Shown here: in pieces, positions 22,722 to 32,280 of the stretch | Layout of the letters: every line of letters begins with the position of its first letter | Numbering within the stretch: position 1 is the stretch's first letter | Assembly (NCBI GenBank): GCA_029204225.1 | Contig: CM055095.1 | Coordinates: forward strand, 47,756,510-47,820,509 | From: Diphasiastrum complanatum | Lineage: Eukaryota > Streptophyta > Lycopodiopsida > Lycopodiales > Lycopodiaceae | Direction of reading: 5' to 3' | DNA: 64,000 nucleotides | Notes under the pieces: generated by a model | Databases searched by the model: none | Told to the model about the DNA's origin: nothing | Seen by the model: the letters and a program-made list of their open reading frames with translations, nothing else | Program-made: the position numbers and the translations under genes

Positions 22722-23636
22722 GTATTGATTCAGAAAAACAAGATCAGATGCTAATGAGTGCAAGACAATAGTGGATAGAAATCATGCACTCTAAAGTTGT
22801 CTCTGAGTAATTGAGAATAAGTCTGAAATGAGCAACTCTGCTGATAAGCAGTAGCACAATAGCAACTCTAGAATAAATCTCTAAAAGACTGAGCTAGAAT
22901 GCTCAAGAGAGTTCAAGCTTGAAAGCTTGATAGAGAGCTAACAACAATACTTTCTGATTGTGAACGATCTGCTTGATGAGAGCGCATGAAGCGTCACGTA
23001 ATAACACTCAACTCCCTTACAATTCACAATGTTGATTCAGGACTTGATAATGAAATGTATGAACACTTCATTTATACTAAGTAATTAGGTCGTCAAATGC
23101 GATTGCCAGTTGGCTGGCTGGCATTCATCCAGTTCTTCTCAAAAGCTACTTGCTGATTAGGGGTGACAATCGGATGTAAACAGTCTGTCTGCATAAATGA
23201 ACGTAAACTGTAATTCTCCATAAATGAACATAAACTGCCACAGGCGAAAAATGCAACACTACATTTTTACTCGTAATTTCTGACATGCAAAAAATTCGAA
23301 AAAGACAACACTACATTTTGCACATAATTCCTGACAAGCGAAAAATGCGAAAAAGGTGACACTGCATTTTTGCACGTAATTCCTGACAGGCGAAAAATGT
23401 AAAAAATCCGACACTGCATTTTTACACGAGATTCCTGACAGACGACACTGTCGGGTTTCTAGAGAGAGAAAATGCGACACTGTTGTCAAACTCCATGTAT
23501 TTTTGTAGACTGTGTAAAAACACTTGTAATTCTATAGACTGTATAAAGACATAGAAAAATCCTCAGAACTGGATAAACAGTTGGATGAAGATTAAAAATC
23601 GATTAGTCGATTAGTAGGAAAGAGAAGAATCCAACA
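22722..23636 (-). mobile_element. Element A LTR, 5' three quarters
   Basis: The reverse complement matches LTR B from its first base (TGTTGGATT, at 23636 here) to about position 1030 of LTR B. Together with 19838-20090 it reconstitutes one minus-strand LTR interrupted by element B. It contains four to five tandem copies of a ~57-bp unit (23235-23465, with GACACTGCATTTTT and ATTCCTGACAGGCG). The homologous tract in LTR B is at about 20240-20470. Confidence 0.85.
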
Positions 23637-24142
23637 CAATTGACAATGACAAACTCAATTTACTCAGTGATTACACAGATGCAAGTTGGGCAGGAGACGT
23701 AGACACTCATAAATCTACTTCTGGATTTACATTCTTCCTCAACAATGGTCCAATATTCTGAACAGTCGCAAGCAATCTTTGATAGCTCTATCTTCTACAG
23801 AATCAGAGTATATCGTAGCCTCACAAGCTACAAAGGAAGCAATTTGGTTGAGGAACTTACTTTCAGATATCAGTCTGAATCAATATGCTCCGACATTATT
23901 ATTTTGCAATAATGAAAGTGCCACTGCCTTGTCAGCCAACCCTAGATTTCATTCTAGGAGTAAGCACATTGAGCTCAAGTATCACTATGTCAGAAGCAAA
24001 GTTATCGACAGAGAGGTCAAATTGCAGTGTTGTTGAATGCAAGATATGACAGCAGATATTTTTACCAAAGCATTAAGCTTGGATACACATAGAAAGTTCT
24101 GTGCAGAACTAATTTTGAAGGTCAAGGCATTCATGGATTTAG
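23637..24142 (+). pseudogene. Copia element C: RNase H end, plus strand
   Basis: The RNase H and pol C terminus are readable: DYTDASWAGDVDTHKSTSGF, a shift and stop near 23760, then LSSTESEYIVASQATKEAIW, LLFCNNESATALSANPRFHS, SKHIELKYHYVRSKVIDREV, a stop, and MTADIFTKAL. It begins abruptly at the end of LTR A, so element A probably inserted into element C and most of C lies elsewhere or is deleted. Confidence 0.85.
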
Positions 24143-24154
24143 ATTAAGGGGGAG

Positions 24155-24570
24155 TGTTGGATTATTCTCCTACTAATTGAATAATCAACATTTTAATCTT
24201 CGTCCAACTTTTGTCCAGACCTGCAGATTTTTTCGTGTTTTTACACAGTCTGCATAACTATTCAGAAACGGCTCATAGTGTCGGCATTTTCGAAATTTTT
24301 GTCTTTTTAGATTTTCTCTCACTTCGGCTTTCTTGCAAAATGCCAAATGCCTCAAATGTTAAGGAAATGACATTGGTGAAGACCTTCACATTTTTTGCAT
24401 GACAGTTTACGTTCATTTTCGCAGAGTTACAATTTATGTTTATATCTGTAGACAGACTATTTACGACCAAAGCCACCGACTTGCATTAATTCATCAACAA
24501 GTAGTTTCTAAAAAGTCCTAACTGGATGGATGCCAACACATCATAGCCAACTGGATGACGCATTTAAGCC
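24155..24570 (+). mobile_element. Element C 3' LTR, partial
   Basis: Starts TGTTGGATTATTCTCCTACT at 24155, right after the polypurine tract ATTAAGGGGGAG (24143-24154). It can be matched to LTR B with internal deletions as far as GCATTTAAG near 24565, where homology stops. The tandem ~57-bp units of LTRs A and B are largely missing here. Confidence 0.8.
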
Positions 24571-25009
24571 AAGAAGATTGACAATGGCAACGGGCGCCAA
24601 TGTTTGCTGATGAATCTCCTGTCAATGTTAGCAGAAGAATATTCCTATGTTTGCATCGATTCTACTGTTCAGATAGCAGCGTTTCTGTCTATACAAATTC
24701 TGCTTGTCCACGACTCAGTCGTGGGTGTCATCTACACGGGTCTCTTTGTAGTATATTGGTAGTGTGTCCCACCTGTCAATGGAACACCTATGAACTGATT
24801 TGATCCTTGGTTGGCAATGGTAGCTCATCTTGGATAGTGATCGATCAGGGCTCATTTTCCTATGGTTTTACTTCAGCTCTTTCTTTGTTCTTACATATTG
24901 CAGATTATTATTATACTAATCTGAGCAAAGAACATGGAATTAAACTTAATCTACTCCTACTAAAATCACAGAATCAACACAATAACCTTTAACTGAAATT
25001 TCAGAACCT
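24571..25009. other. Unassigned DNA beside LTR C
   Basis: Contains short frames without recognisable similarity. It starts where LTR C homology ends, so a rearrangement boundary is likely at about 24571. Confidence 0.35.
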
Positions 25010-25290
25010 ACAAAGTGCTTCTTACAACTATCACTCAACAATTGTAAAAAAAACTCCTCAAGGAGCCAGAAACCAGGAAAGATCATAAATCAGTGGAATG
25101 GTAGATCAATCTCCAAGTCCTGCACATCTACCTGATGCTAACACAAATGGGAATCCTACAAAGTGCTTGTTACAACTGTCACTCAACAGTTGTAAGAAGA
25201 ACTCCTCAGGGAGCCGATAACTAGGAAGTATCTGAACTGAGTAGAATGATGGATCAGCCTCCAAGCCCTGCACATCTACCTGATACTAAT
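25010..25290 (-). repeat. Tandem exon-like module, two copies (third at 43302-43430)
   Basis: Two ~135-bp units start near 25012 and 25154. On the minus strand each begins after an acceptor-like ATCAG with GTAGATGTGCAGG. One frame reads VDVQGLEADPSFYSVQILPS then LPEEFFLQLLSDSCNKHF; the other copy reads VDVQDLEIDLPFH-stop and LLEEFFLQLLSDSCKKHF. The differences keep this frame more similar than the nucleotides suggest, so the module may derive from a coding exon. I do not recognise the protein. The third copy at 43302-43430 lies beside a T18 tract. Confidence 0.7.
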
Positions 25291-26409
25291 TTCAAATCAA
25301 TCCTTAAGATAAGGTGGAAGTGGTGGTGGTATTCTGATGATGGAAGTTGTGGTGGTAGTGATATTGGTAGATGATATGGATGATATAATAGACATGGAAG
25401 TAGATACAGATGTTGTGGCAAGAAAACTGGATGATGGAATGTGGGTGATGTGGACGTAGGAGTGGTTGAAGGAGAAGATTGATTTCCCAATGCTTGTACT
25501 TCCCCCTCCTTAAGGATCTCCATCTCCCCGGTGTTTGAATCCTAAGATTTATGACTCGGCTGCTTATCCCGGTTGAGTCCATTTGGATTGTCCGTCTATC
25601 TTCTTTGCCTTTGTCTTCTTGAGTGGGATCAACTGCAAGTGTATCTTCTGCTTGTATGGTTGTAGGTAGCTTCCTTTCTCCCTCCCCTGAATTTGTTGCC
25701 TATGGTGGTATTTGGAATGCGAGGGGATGATGAGAGTAGTTGGAATGTCCCGGTTGGTGATAGGACTTGGATCTTGTAGCAGCAGGTGATTGACCTTGTG
25801 GTGATTGTGTCTGCTGAGTATCCATCAACGGTAGTTGTTGGAAGGAAGTGGTAGGTGATTTTCGTCTGGTCCTGCTGATCTGATCTGCAATCTGCGTTCC
25901 TCTTCATGAAGATTGTCTCACTGTTGCACATTGGTGATATAGGCACATGCGGCTGCTAGCTCTGGATCTTTGATAGTATCCAGGCTATATTTTCATTGAA
26001 TAAATGACTCATTTGGCTGGCCTGTTGGTTGATGCCATCGGTTGAGCCTTTGGGTAATGGCTGCAGTTAGAATGCCTTGGTTAAAAGATTTTGTTGAAGC
26101 TCGATCAAGAGATGCGACAGAAGTCGAGGTGATTATAGCACTCTGTGAGAGCACTCGGTCATGTCACTCAGGTAGAACATGTGGTGGAGCGCTCTGTTGA
26201 AACATTTGTACCAAATTTTCACAATTTCTCTGTAGTTGACTCAAAAACAAATATCTCTACTATAAGCAGGAATCAACTGTGAAGTGACATGGTTCTTGAG
26301 CTATTCTACAAGTATGACTTGCCGTTTATAGAGAGTCGATAAGTGCAGAGTGCTTGTCAAACAAAAATTTCATGCATCAGAGAGTGGATGCCAAATAGTG
26401 CCTATGGTG
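25291..26409. other. Unassigned DNA left of the intact copia element
   Basis: Contains His/Pro-rich and Thr-rich frames on the minus strand (25254-25582, 25629-25946). These follow simple-sequence bias (GTGGTGGT and similar) and match no family I recognise. It is the left side of the target region interrupted by the intact copia element. Confidence 0.35.
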
Positions 26410-26414
26410 GAAAA
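26410..26414. repeat. Target-site duplication GAAAA, left copy
   Basis: GAAAA directly precedes the left LTR and recurs at 32276-32280 directly after the right LTR. Confidence 0.95.
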
Positions 26415-27067
26415 TGTGAAAAACTCAGATCCAAAAGATGCTAAAGTTTCATAAAGATCTTGGCCATGGAAGTTATGCACATCTAGATTGAAAAAATGAT
26501 AGAAATTGTGATGTTAAGCATACTAAACATCAACTAAACAGCAAAATCTGATCATAAGCTTCCACAAACAGAAACTTGCTGTCCCTGTCCGTACTTCAGA
26601 GCCTACAACCTGCATTTCACACGTGTGAAGCCATAGCAACAAAGAAATCACAATTCTAGTGGCTAGAATGCAAGATATGAACAAAAAAGTGAGAGAGAAG
26701 AAGATGGACCTTCAAAGAGCATAACATTCATTCAATAGAATGAAAATGAGATGTGTACATACTCGTGGAGATGGCTATTTATAGCAGCCATAGTGTCTCT
26801 TGGCCACTTGTCTTATGATAGGCTAAAATTGGGGTCCAATAGGATTCACCCATATACCTAGAAATTTGGTCAAATAGGAATGCACCAAATTATGAGCCAA
26901 TAGAAGAGCTCCACACTCGACCTCCTCTAATTAATGTGACCTCAAAAGTAGTGTACACATACTTTGGGCCTCTACATACATGTATGAACCTATCTCTAAC
27001 TTTTATTTGGCCATAGGCCTACAAAATCTCAAGTTAGGAAAATACTACTAGTTGACAATTTTTCACA
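26415..27067 (-). mobile_element. 3' LTR of the intact Ty1/copia element (653 bp)
   Basis: Starts TGTGAAAAACTCAG and ends AATTTTTCACA. It is identical to the right LTR except for two substitutions (26622 C versus 31830 T; 26796 T versus 32004 C), by my reading. It contains the palindrome TTCACACGTGTGAA (26616-26629) with a G-box core. The element's stop codon lies in its terminal TGTGA (read on the minus strand). Confidence 0.97.
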
Positions 27068-30000
27068 CTCCCTCTTCAACTAGTTTTAGCATAGATTTAG
27101 AAAGTACACCAAGACTTGTTCTATGCTTGAAAAATAAGTCCTTTCCCAATGCTTTGGTAAAGATATCAGCCACACATTCCTTTGATGGGACATGTTCAAG
27201 CTTGATCTCTTTTGCCAACACTTGTTCTCTCACAAAATGGTAAGCCACCTCGATATGTTTGCTCCTTGCATGGAAAACCGGATTGCTTGCTAGACTTTGG
27301 GCTGAAAGGTTGTCACAAAAGATGATTGGACTCTCTGAAAAATCCAGCAAATGAAGCTCCATAATCATCCTCTTGATCCACACCATCTCCTTTGTGCATG
27401 ATGTCAAAGCTTTGTACTCGGCCTCACTAGAAGAAAGTGATATAGTTGCTTGTTTCTTCGACATCCATGAGATAGCTCCATCACCTATGAAAATAGCATG
27501 TGCATTTATGGATTTTCTATCCATAAGGTCTCCTGCAAAATCTGAATCTGAAAAACCAAATAAGTTAGGTGATGAGCCTCTATAAACAATGCCAAAATCT
27601 TTTGTTCCCGAGATGTATCTCAAGATCCTCTTTCCTAGTTTCCAATGTTCTATGCTAGGATCTTGCATGAATTGGCTTAATCTACCAACACAATAAGATA
27701 AATCAGGTCTTGTGATGGTTAGATATATAAGAGAACCTATTAGCTTCCTATAGAGAGTAATGTCCTCGAAGGATCTTTCATTACCTCTTATAGTTAGCTT
27801 TACATGTGATTCCATAGGTGTATCAATAGGATTTGCATCTACCATATGAAATCTATTGAGAATAGAAATAGCATACTTCTCTTGTGAAATAAAAGTGATT
27901 TGAGAAGTTCTAATTACTTCTATTCCTAAGATATAGCTCAAAAGACCAAGATCATGCACTTCAAATTCCTTTTTTAGTGCTTTCTTGATATCTTCTATAT
28001 CTTCCTTGTTCCCTCCACTTAAAATAATGTCATCCACATAAATTAGAAGGATTGTAACATCATTAGCACTAATTCTAAAGTAAAGTGAATGATCATACTC
28101 ACCCATAGTGAAGTTTTGAGAAAGTAGAAAAGAGTTAAGCCTAGCATACCAACTCCTTGGTGCTTGCTTAAGACCATACAAACTTTTTTGTAGAAAACAC
28201 ACATGATTAGGCTTGCTATGAGAAACATAGCTCTCGGGTTGCTCCATGTAGACTTCCTCTTCAAGATCACCATTCAAGAAAGCATTAGAAATGTCTAATT
28301 GCCAAAGATCCCATCCATAAAGAGTTGCAAGGGAAATGATTACTCTTATGCTCACCATCTTTGCCACGGGTGCAAAGGTTTCCTCATAGTCAATGCCATG
28401 CTCTTGAGCATAACCTTTAGCCACCAACCTTGCCTTCAACTTGTTGATAGATCCATCTTGATTTGTCTTTACCTTGAAGATCCATTTGCATCCAATTGCA
28501 CTTTTGCCCTTTGGAAGCTCCACCAATCTCCATGTGTTGTTCTTCATAAGTGCTTCAAACTCAAGATCCATTGCTTGGATCCATTCCTCTTCTTGCCTTG
28601 CTTCATCTACACATGAAGGTACATCAAAAGAAGTTAGGAAAGCATAGTTGGATCCATCCACCACTTGCTTACCTTTGCCATCATAAGTGAGCCTTGAGGG
28701 TTTCACTTTATGCCTTGGAGTTCTCCTTGGAATTTGACTTGAAGAGGCTTCTTCAACATCCACATCCAATGTGTCATCAACTCCATTGTCATCAAGCACA
28801 TTAGTTGCAACAACACCATCATCACTTGAAACAACTTTTGGAATGTTACCTTCATCAAAAATGACATCCCTACTTGTGAACACTTTCTTGATTGAAGGAA
28901 CATAAATCCTATATGCTTTGCTTACTTCACTATAACCAACAAAAATGCCCTTTCTTGAAGATGGATCCTCCTTAGTTCTATCATCAAGAGTAATGTTGAA
29001 GTAGCAAATGCATCCAAAAGTTCTTAGAAACTTGACATTAGGCTTCGTACCAAACAAAGCTTCAAAAGGGGTTTTTCCTTCCAATACAACACTTGGCCAT
29101 CTATTGCATAGGAAATTTGCACACAACAAAGCATCACTCCAAAAAGGTTTAGGAAGATTAGCATTCAATCTCATTGCCTTTGCACTCTCACACAAGGTTC
29201 TATTCTTCCTCTCGGCCACTCCATTTTGTTGTGGTGTTCTTGGACATGTGTACTCCCTCTTGATCCCATGCTCATCGCAAAAGGCTTTGAATTTGTTAGA
29301 AATGTATTCACCACCATTGTCGCTCCTCAAGCATTTGATTTTGGTTGTAAATTGAGTCTCAATAGCAACTTTGAACTTGACAAACACATCAAACACCTCA
29401 TCCTTGCTCTTTAGTAGATAAACCCAACAAAATCTACTAAAATCATCAATGAAAGTTACATACATCTTAGCACCTCCATTGCTAATTGTAGTAACACCAT
29501 GAATATCCGAATGCAAGAGAGAAAAAGGCATCTTAGATCTAGATATAGATCTAGTATATGGCAATCTATGTGATTTAGACAAAGCACATTCTTCACAAAC
29601 ATGATTCAAGCAAGTAAGAGACTTGGGAAGTCCCCTTACTACCTCCTTTTTGGCTATTACCTCCAAGGCCTTGTAGTTGAGATGTCCCATCCTTTTATGC
29701 CATACCTCTTGAATTGACATTTGTTCATTTGCCATGCATCCAACTTGGTTAGCAACAACACATGCATCAAGCTTGAACAATTTCCCTTGCCTTTTCCCTT
29801 TTGCAATGATACTACACCCCTTTTTGATCAAGCAAGCATCACCATCAAACTCAACTTTGAATCCTTTGTCAAGCATTTGGCTTACACTAAGTAAGTTCTT
29901 GGTAATGGATGGAATGAGCAAAACATCTTTCAATTCTATATTCCTATTTGTAGAAAGTGAAATAGGAATTGTGCCAATCCCCTTGATTGCACACTCACCA

Positions 30001-31013
30001 TCATTTGCGGTATAGATTACCTTCCTATCACCATCAAATGCCATTAAAGATGAAAAATACTCTTTATGATATGTCATATGAGAAGTGGCTCCACTATCAA
30101 TCCACCAAGGATCAATGTCTCCATGATTAGCCAACAAGCAAGATGACATAACAAAAGCATCATTTGAAAGAAGCTCATCCCCACCCTCATCAATAGTTAG
30201 ATTGGTTTGCTTTTCCCCTTGATCCCTCTTTTTCTTAAAACAATCACTAGCAAAATGCCCTTTGACTCCACAATAGAAACATTTTAGCTTAGATCTATCC
30301 TTCTTTTTGCCAAAAGTAGAGTGCTCACCTTGGTCTTGCCCTTTAGACCAATTGCTTTTACCTTTGCCCTTGAACTTGCCTTTAGAGAACATTGCCTCCT
30401 CTTCTCCTCCTTGAGATGTAGAAGATGCTCCCACTCTTGCTTGCAACCTGAATTCTTCAGCCAACAAGACCTCTTGCAAGTCTCCAACACTTGGTAAACA
30501 TTTTTGGATAGCATAACTTTGAACAAGATTAGCATGATCATCCAACAAGCCATTGAGAATCACTTGAACAAGCTCCTCATTATTTATGCCATCATTAATG
30601 TATGCTAACTCATCATTCAATGCTTTAACTCTCAAAACAAAAGCATGTCCATTCTCACTCTTCTTTTGCATACAAGAAAAGATTTGCCTTCTTAAAGTCA
30701 ACACTCTAGAAGTAGACTTGGATTCATAAACCTTCTTCAAGGCTTCCCAAGCTTCACTAGATGATGTGCACTTACCAACCTCTTTGATAAGCTCATTTGT
30801 CACATTCATCTTGATCATGTGAAGGGCTTTCTTTGCCCTCTTGTCATACCTCAATTGTTCTTGAGGTGTCAAAGGTCTCTCCTCCACACCTACAACAATA
30901 TCCATCAACTCATTCATCTCAAGCAAAGACTCCATCCTTACTTTCCAAGTAGAATAGTTGAGGGAGGTAAGCCTATCATTGCTTTCCAACATGTAGCCTC
31001 CATTTGTAGCCAT
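27063..31013 (-). CDS. Ty1/copia Gag-Pol polyprotein, 1316 aa, apparently intact
   Basis: One uninterrupted frame encoding everything needed for copia-type retrotransposition. In order: UBN2-type gag (about 1-200), zinc knuckle CFYCGVKGHFASDC (245-258), aspartic protease WIDSGATSHM with Asp306, integrase zinc region (H439, H444 and the CEEC cluster near 473-476), integrase core D503, D565 and E601 (a D-D-35-E spacing), reverse transcriptase from about 810 with YVDD at 992-995, and RNase H with Asp1156/1158, ending in ADIFTKALGKDLFF. This gag-PR-INT-RT-RH order and length are normal for Pseudoviridae-type plant elements. No frameshift or missing catalytic residue is seen. The start follows the primer-binding site by about 600 bp. 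Likely transcribed from the right LTR; activity is inferred, not shown. Confidence 0.97.
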   Translation of the reverse strand: MATNGGYMLESNDRLTSLNYSTWKVRMESLLEMNELMDIVVGVEERPLTPQEQLRYDKRAKKALHMIKMNVTNELIKEVGKCTSSSEAWEALKKVYESKSTSRVLTLRRQIFSCMQKKSENGHAFVLRVKALNDELAYINDGINNEELVQVILNGLLDDHANLVQSYAIQKCLPSVGDLQEVLLAEEFRLQARVGASSTSQGGEEEAMFSKGKFKGKGKSNWSKGQDQGEHSTFGKKKDRSKLKCFYCGVKGHFASDCFKKKRDQGEKQTNLTIDEGGDELLSNDAFVMSSCLLANHGDIDPWWIDSGATSHMTYHKEYFSSLMAFDGDRKVIYTANDGECAIKGIGTIPISLSTNRNIELKDVLLIPSITKNLLSVSQMLDKGFKVEFDGDACLIKKGCSIIAKGKRQGKLFKLDACVVANQVGCMANEQMSIQEVWHKRMGHLNYKALEVIAKKEVVRGLPKSLTCLNHVCEECALSKSHRLPYTRSISRSKMPFSLLHSDIHGVTTISNGGAKMYVTFIDDFSRFCWVYLLKSKDEVFDVFVKFKVAIETQFTTKIKCLRSDNGGEYISNKFKAFCDEHGIKREYTCPRTPQQNGVAERKNRTLCESAKAMRLNANLPKPFWSDALLCANFLCNRWPSVVLEGKTPFEALFGTKPNVKFLRTFGCICYFNITLDDRTKEDPSSRKGIFVGYSEVSKAYRIYVPSIKKVFTSRDVIFDEGNIPKVVSSDDGVVATNVLDDNGVDDTLDVDVEEASSSQIPRRTPRHKVKPSRLTYDGKGKQVVDGSNYAFLTSFDVPSCVDEARQEEEWIQAMDLEFEALMKNNTWRLVELPKGKSAIGCKWIFKVKTNQDGSINKLKARLVAKGYAQEHGIDYEETFAPVAKMVSIRVIISLATLYGWDLWQLDISNAFLNGDLEEEVYMEQPESYVSHSKPNHVCFLQKSLYGLKQAPRSWYARLNSFLLSQNFTMGEYDHSLYFRISANDVTILLIYVDDIILSGGNKEDIEDIKKALKKEFEVHDLGLLSYILGIEVIRTSQITFISQEKYAISILNRFHMVDANPIDTPMESHVKLTIRGNERSFEDITLYRKLIGSLIYLTITRPDLSYCVGRLSQFMQDPSIEHWKLGKRILRYISGTKDFGIVYRGSSPNLFGFSDSDFAGDLMDRKSINAHAIFIGDGAISWMSKKQATISLSSSEAEYKALTSCTKEMVWIKRMIMELHLLDFSESPIIFCDNLSAQSLASNPVFHARSKHIEVAYHFVREQVLAKEIKLEHVPSKECVADIFTKALGKDLFFKHRTSLGVLSKSMLKLVEEGV

Positions 31014-31607
31014 GTTGCAATGATTGATCTCTGATCTTTGACCTGTTCCAATGCACTAAGCACTCTCTTGAATCAACAAATGAAACACAAGAAGAAATCA
31101 CAAAGATTTGGAACCTAAAACCTTACTTTTTCTCTCTTTTCCTCACTTTTTCCTTAATTTTAGCCACTAGTTTTATGATTTCTTGATCAAACCAAGACCA
31201 AACCTCAATATACTTGCTTTTCCCTCACTCCTAAGATTGAAATACACTCTTGAATCATTCAGCAAACTGAAAATCAGAGGGTTACATCAATTTTGAAGTT
31301 TTTGACATGAAGAAGCAAGAAATTGAATCAAAAAACTATATGCTAGAATGGAAAACTAATAGGATCTTGTTGGATCTTGCATCTCCCTCTTTCCAAAACA
31401 ATTTTTGTCTCCTTATTCTGATAAGTACAGAGGGAATTCGCCCTACTTCAATTGAAATGCATACAAATGATGTTTTGATCACAAAGATCCAATTTCTACA
31501 CATAAATCAACAAGATTTTTAGCTAGAAACTTGATTGGAATGCTACAAAAGCAAACTCGCCCACAAATCTCTTCTAAATCTGGCAAAACCTGCACATTTG
31601 GCCGCCT
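31014..31607 (-). other. 5' leader of the intact copia element
   Basis: About 600 bp of untranslated leader between primer-binding site and Gag-Pol start. No competing long ORF or strong repeat is seen. Confidence 0.8.
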
Positions 31608-31622
31608 AATGCTCTGATACCA
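31608..31622 (-). promoter_or_regulatory. Primer-binding site of the intact copia element
   Basis: On the minus strand TGGTATCAGAGC directly follows the LTR terminal TTTTCACA, the standard site complementary to initiator tRNA-Met. Only one copy is present, unlike the A/B family. Confidence 0.93.
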
Positions 31623-32275
31623 TGTGAAAAACTCAGATCCAAAAGATGCTAAAGTTTCATAAAGATCTTGGCCATGGAAGTTATGCACATCTAGATTGAA
31701 AAAATGATAGAAATTGTGATGTTAAGCATACTAAACATCAACTAAACAGCAAAATCTGATCATAAGCTTCCACAAACAGAAACTTGCTGTCCCTGTCCGT
31801 ACTTCAGAGCCTACAACCTGCATTTCACATGTGTGAAGCCATAGCAACAAAGAAATCACAATTCTAGTGGCTAGAATGCAAGATATGAACAAAAAAGTGA
31901 GAGAGAAGAAGATGGACCTTCAAAGAGCATAACATTCATTCAATAGAATGAAAATGAGATGTGTACATACTCGTGGAGATGGCTATTTATAGCAGCCATA
32001 GTGCCTCTTGGCCACTTGTCTTATGATAGGCTAAAATTGGGGTCCAATAGGATTCACCCATATACCTAGAAATTTGGTCAAATAGGAATGCACCAAATTA
32101 TGAGCCAATAGAAGAGCTCCACACTCGACCTCCTCTAATTAATGTGACCTCAAAAGTAGTGTACACATACTTTGGGCCTCTACATACATGTATGAACCTA
32201 TCTCTAACTTTTATTTGGCCATAGGCCTACAAAATCTCAAGTTAGGAAAATACTACTAGTTGACAATTTTTCACA
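31623..32275 (-). mobile_element. 5' LTR of the intact Ty1/copia element (653 bp)
   Basis: Full-length partner of 26415-27067, differing at two of 653 positions. On the minus strand it contains a TATA-box-like GCTATAAATAGCC (about 31981-31993), so transcription would run leftward into the ORF. Its G-box-like palindrome is changed to TTCACATGTGTGAA (31824-31837). GAAAA follows at 32276-32280. Confidence 0.97.
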
Positions 32276-32280
32276 GAAAA
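32276..32280. repeat. Target-site duplication GAAAA, right copy
   Basis: Matches 26410-26414 and completes the signature of an integrase-mediated insertion. Confidence 0.95.
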
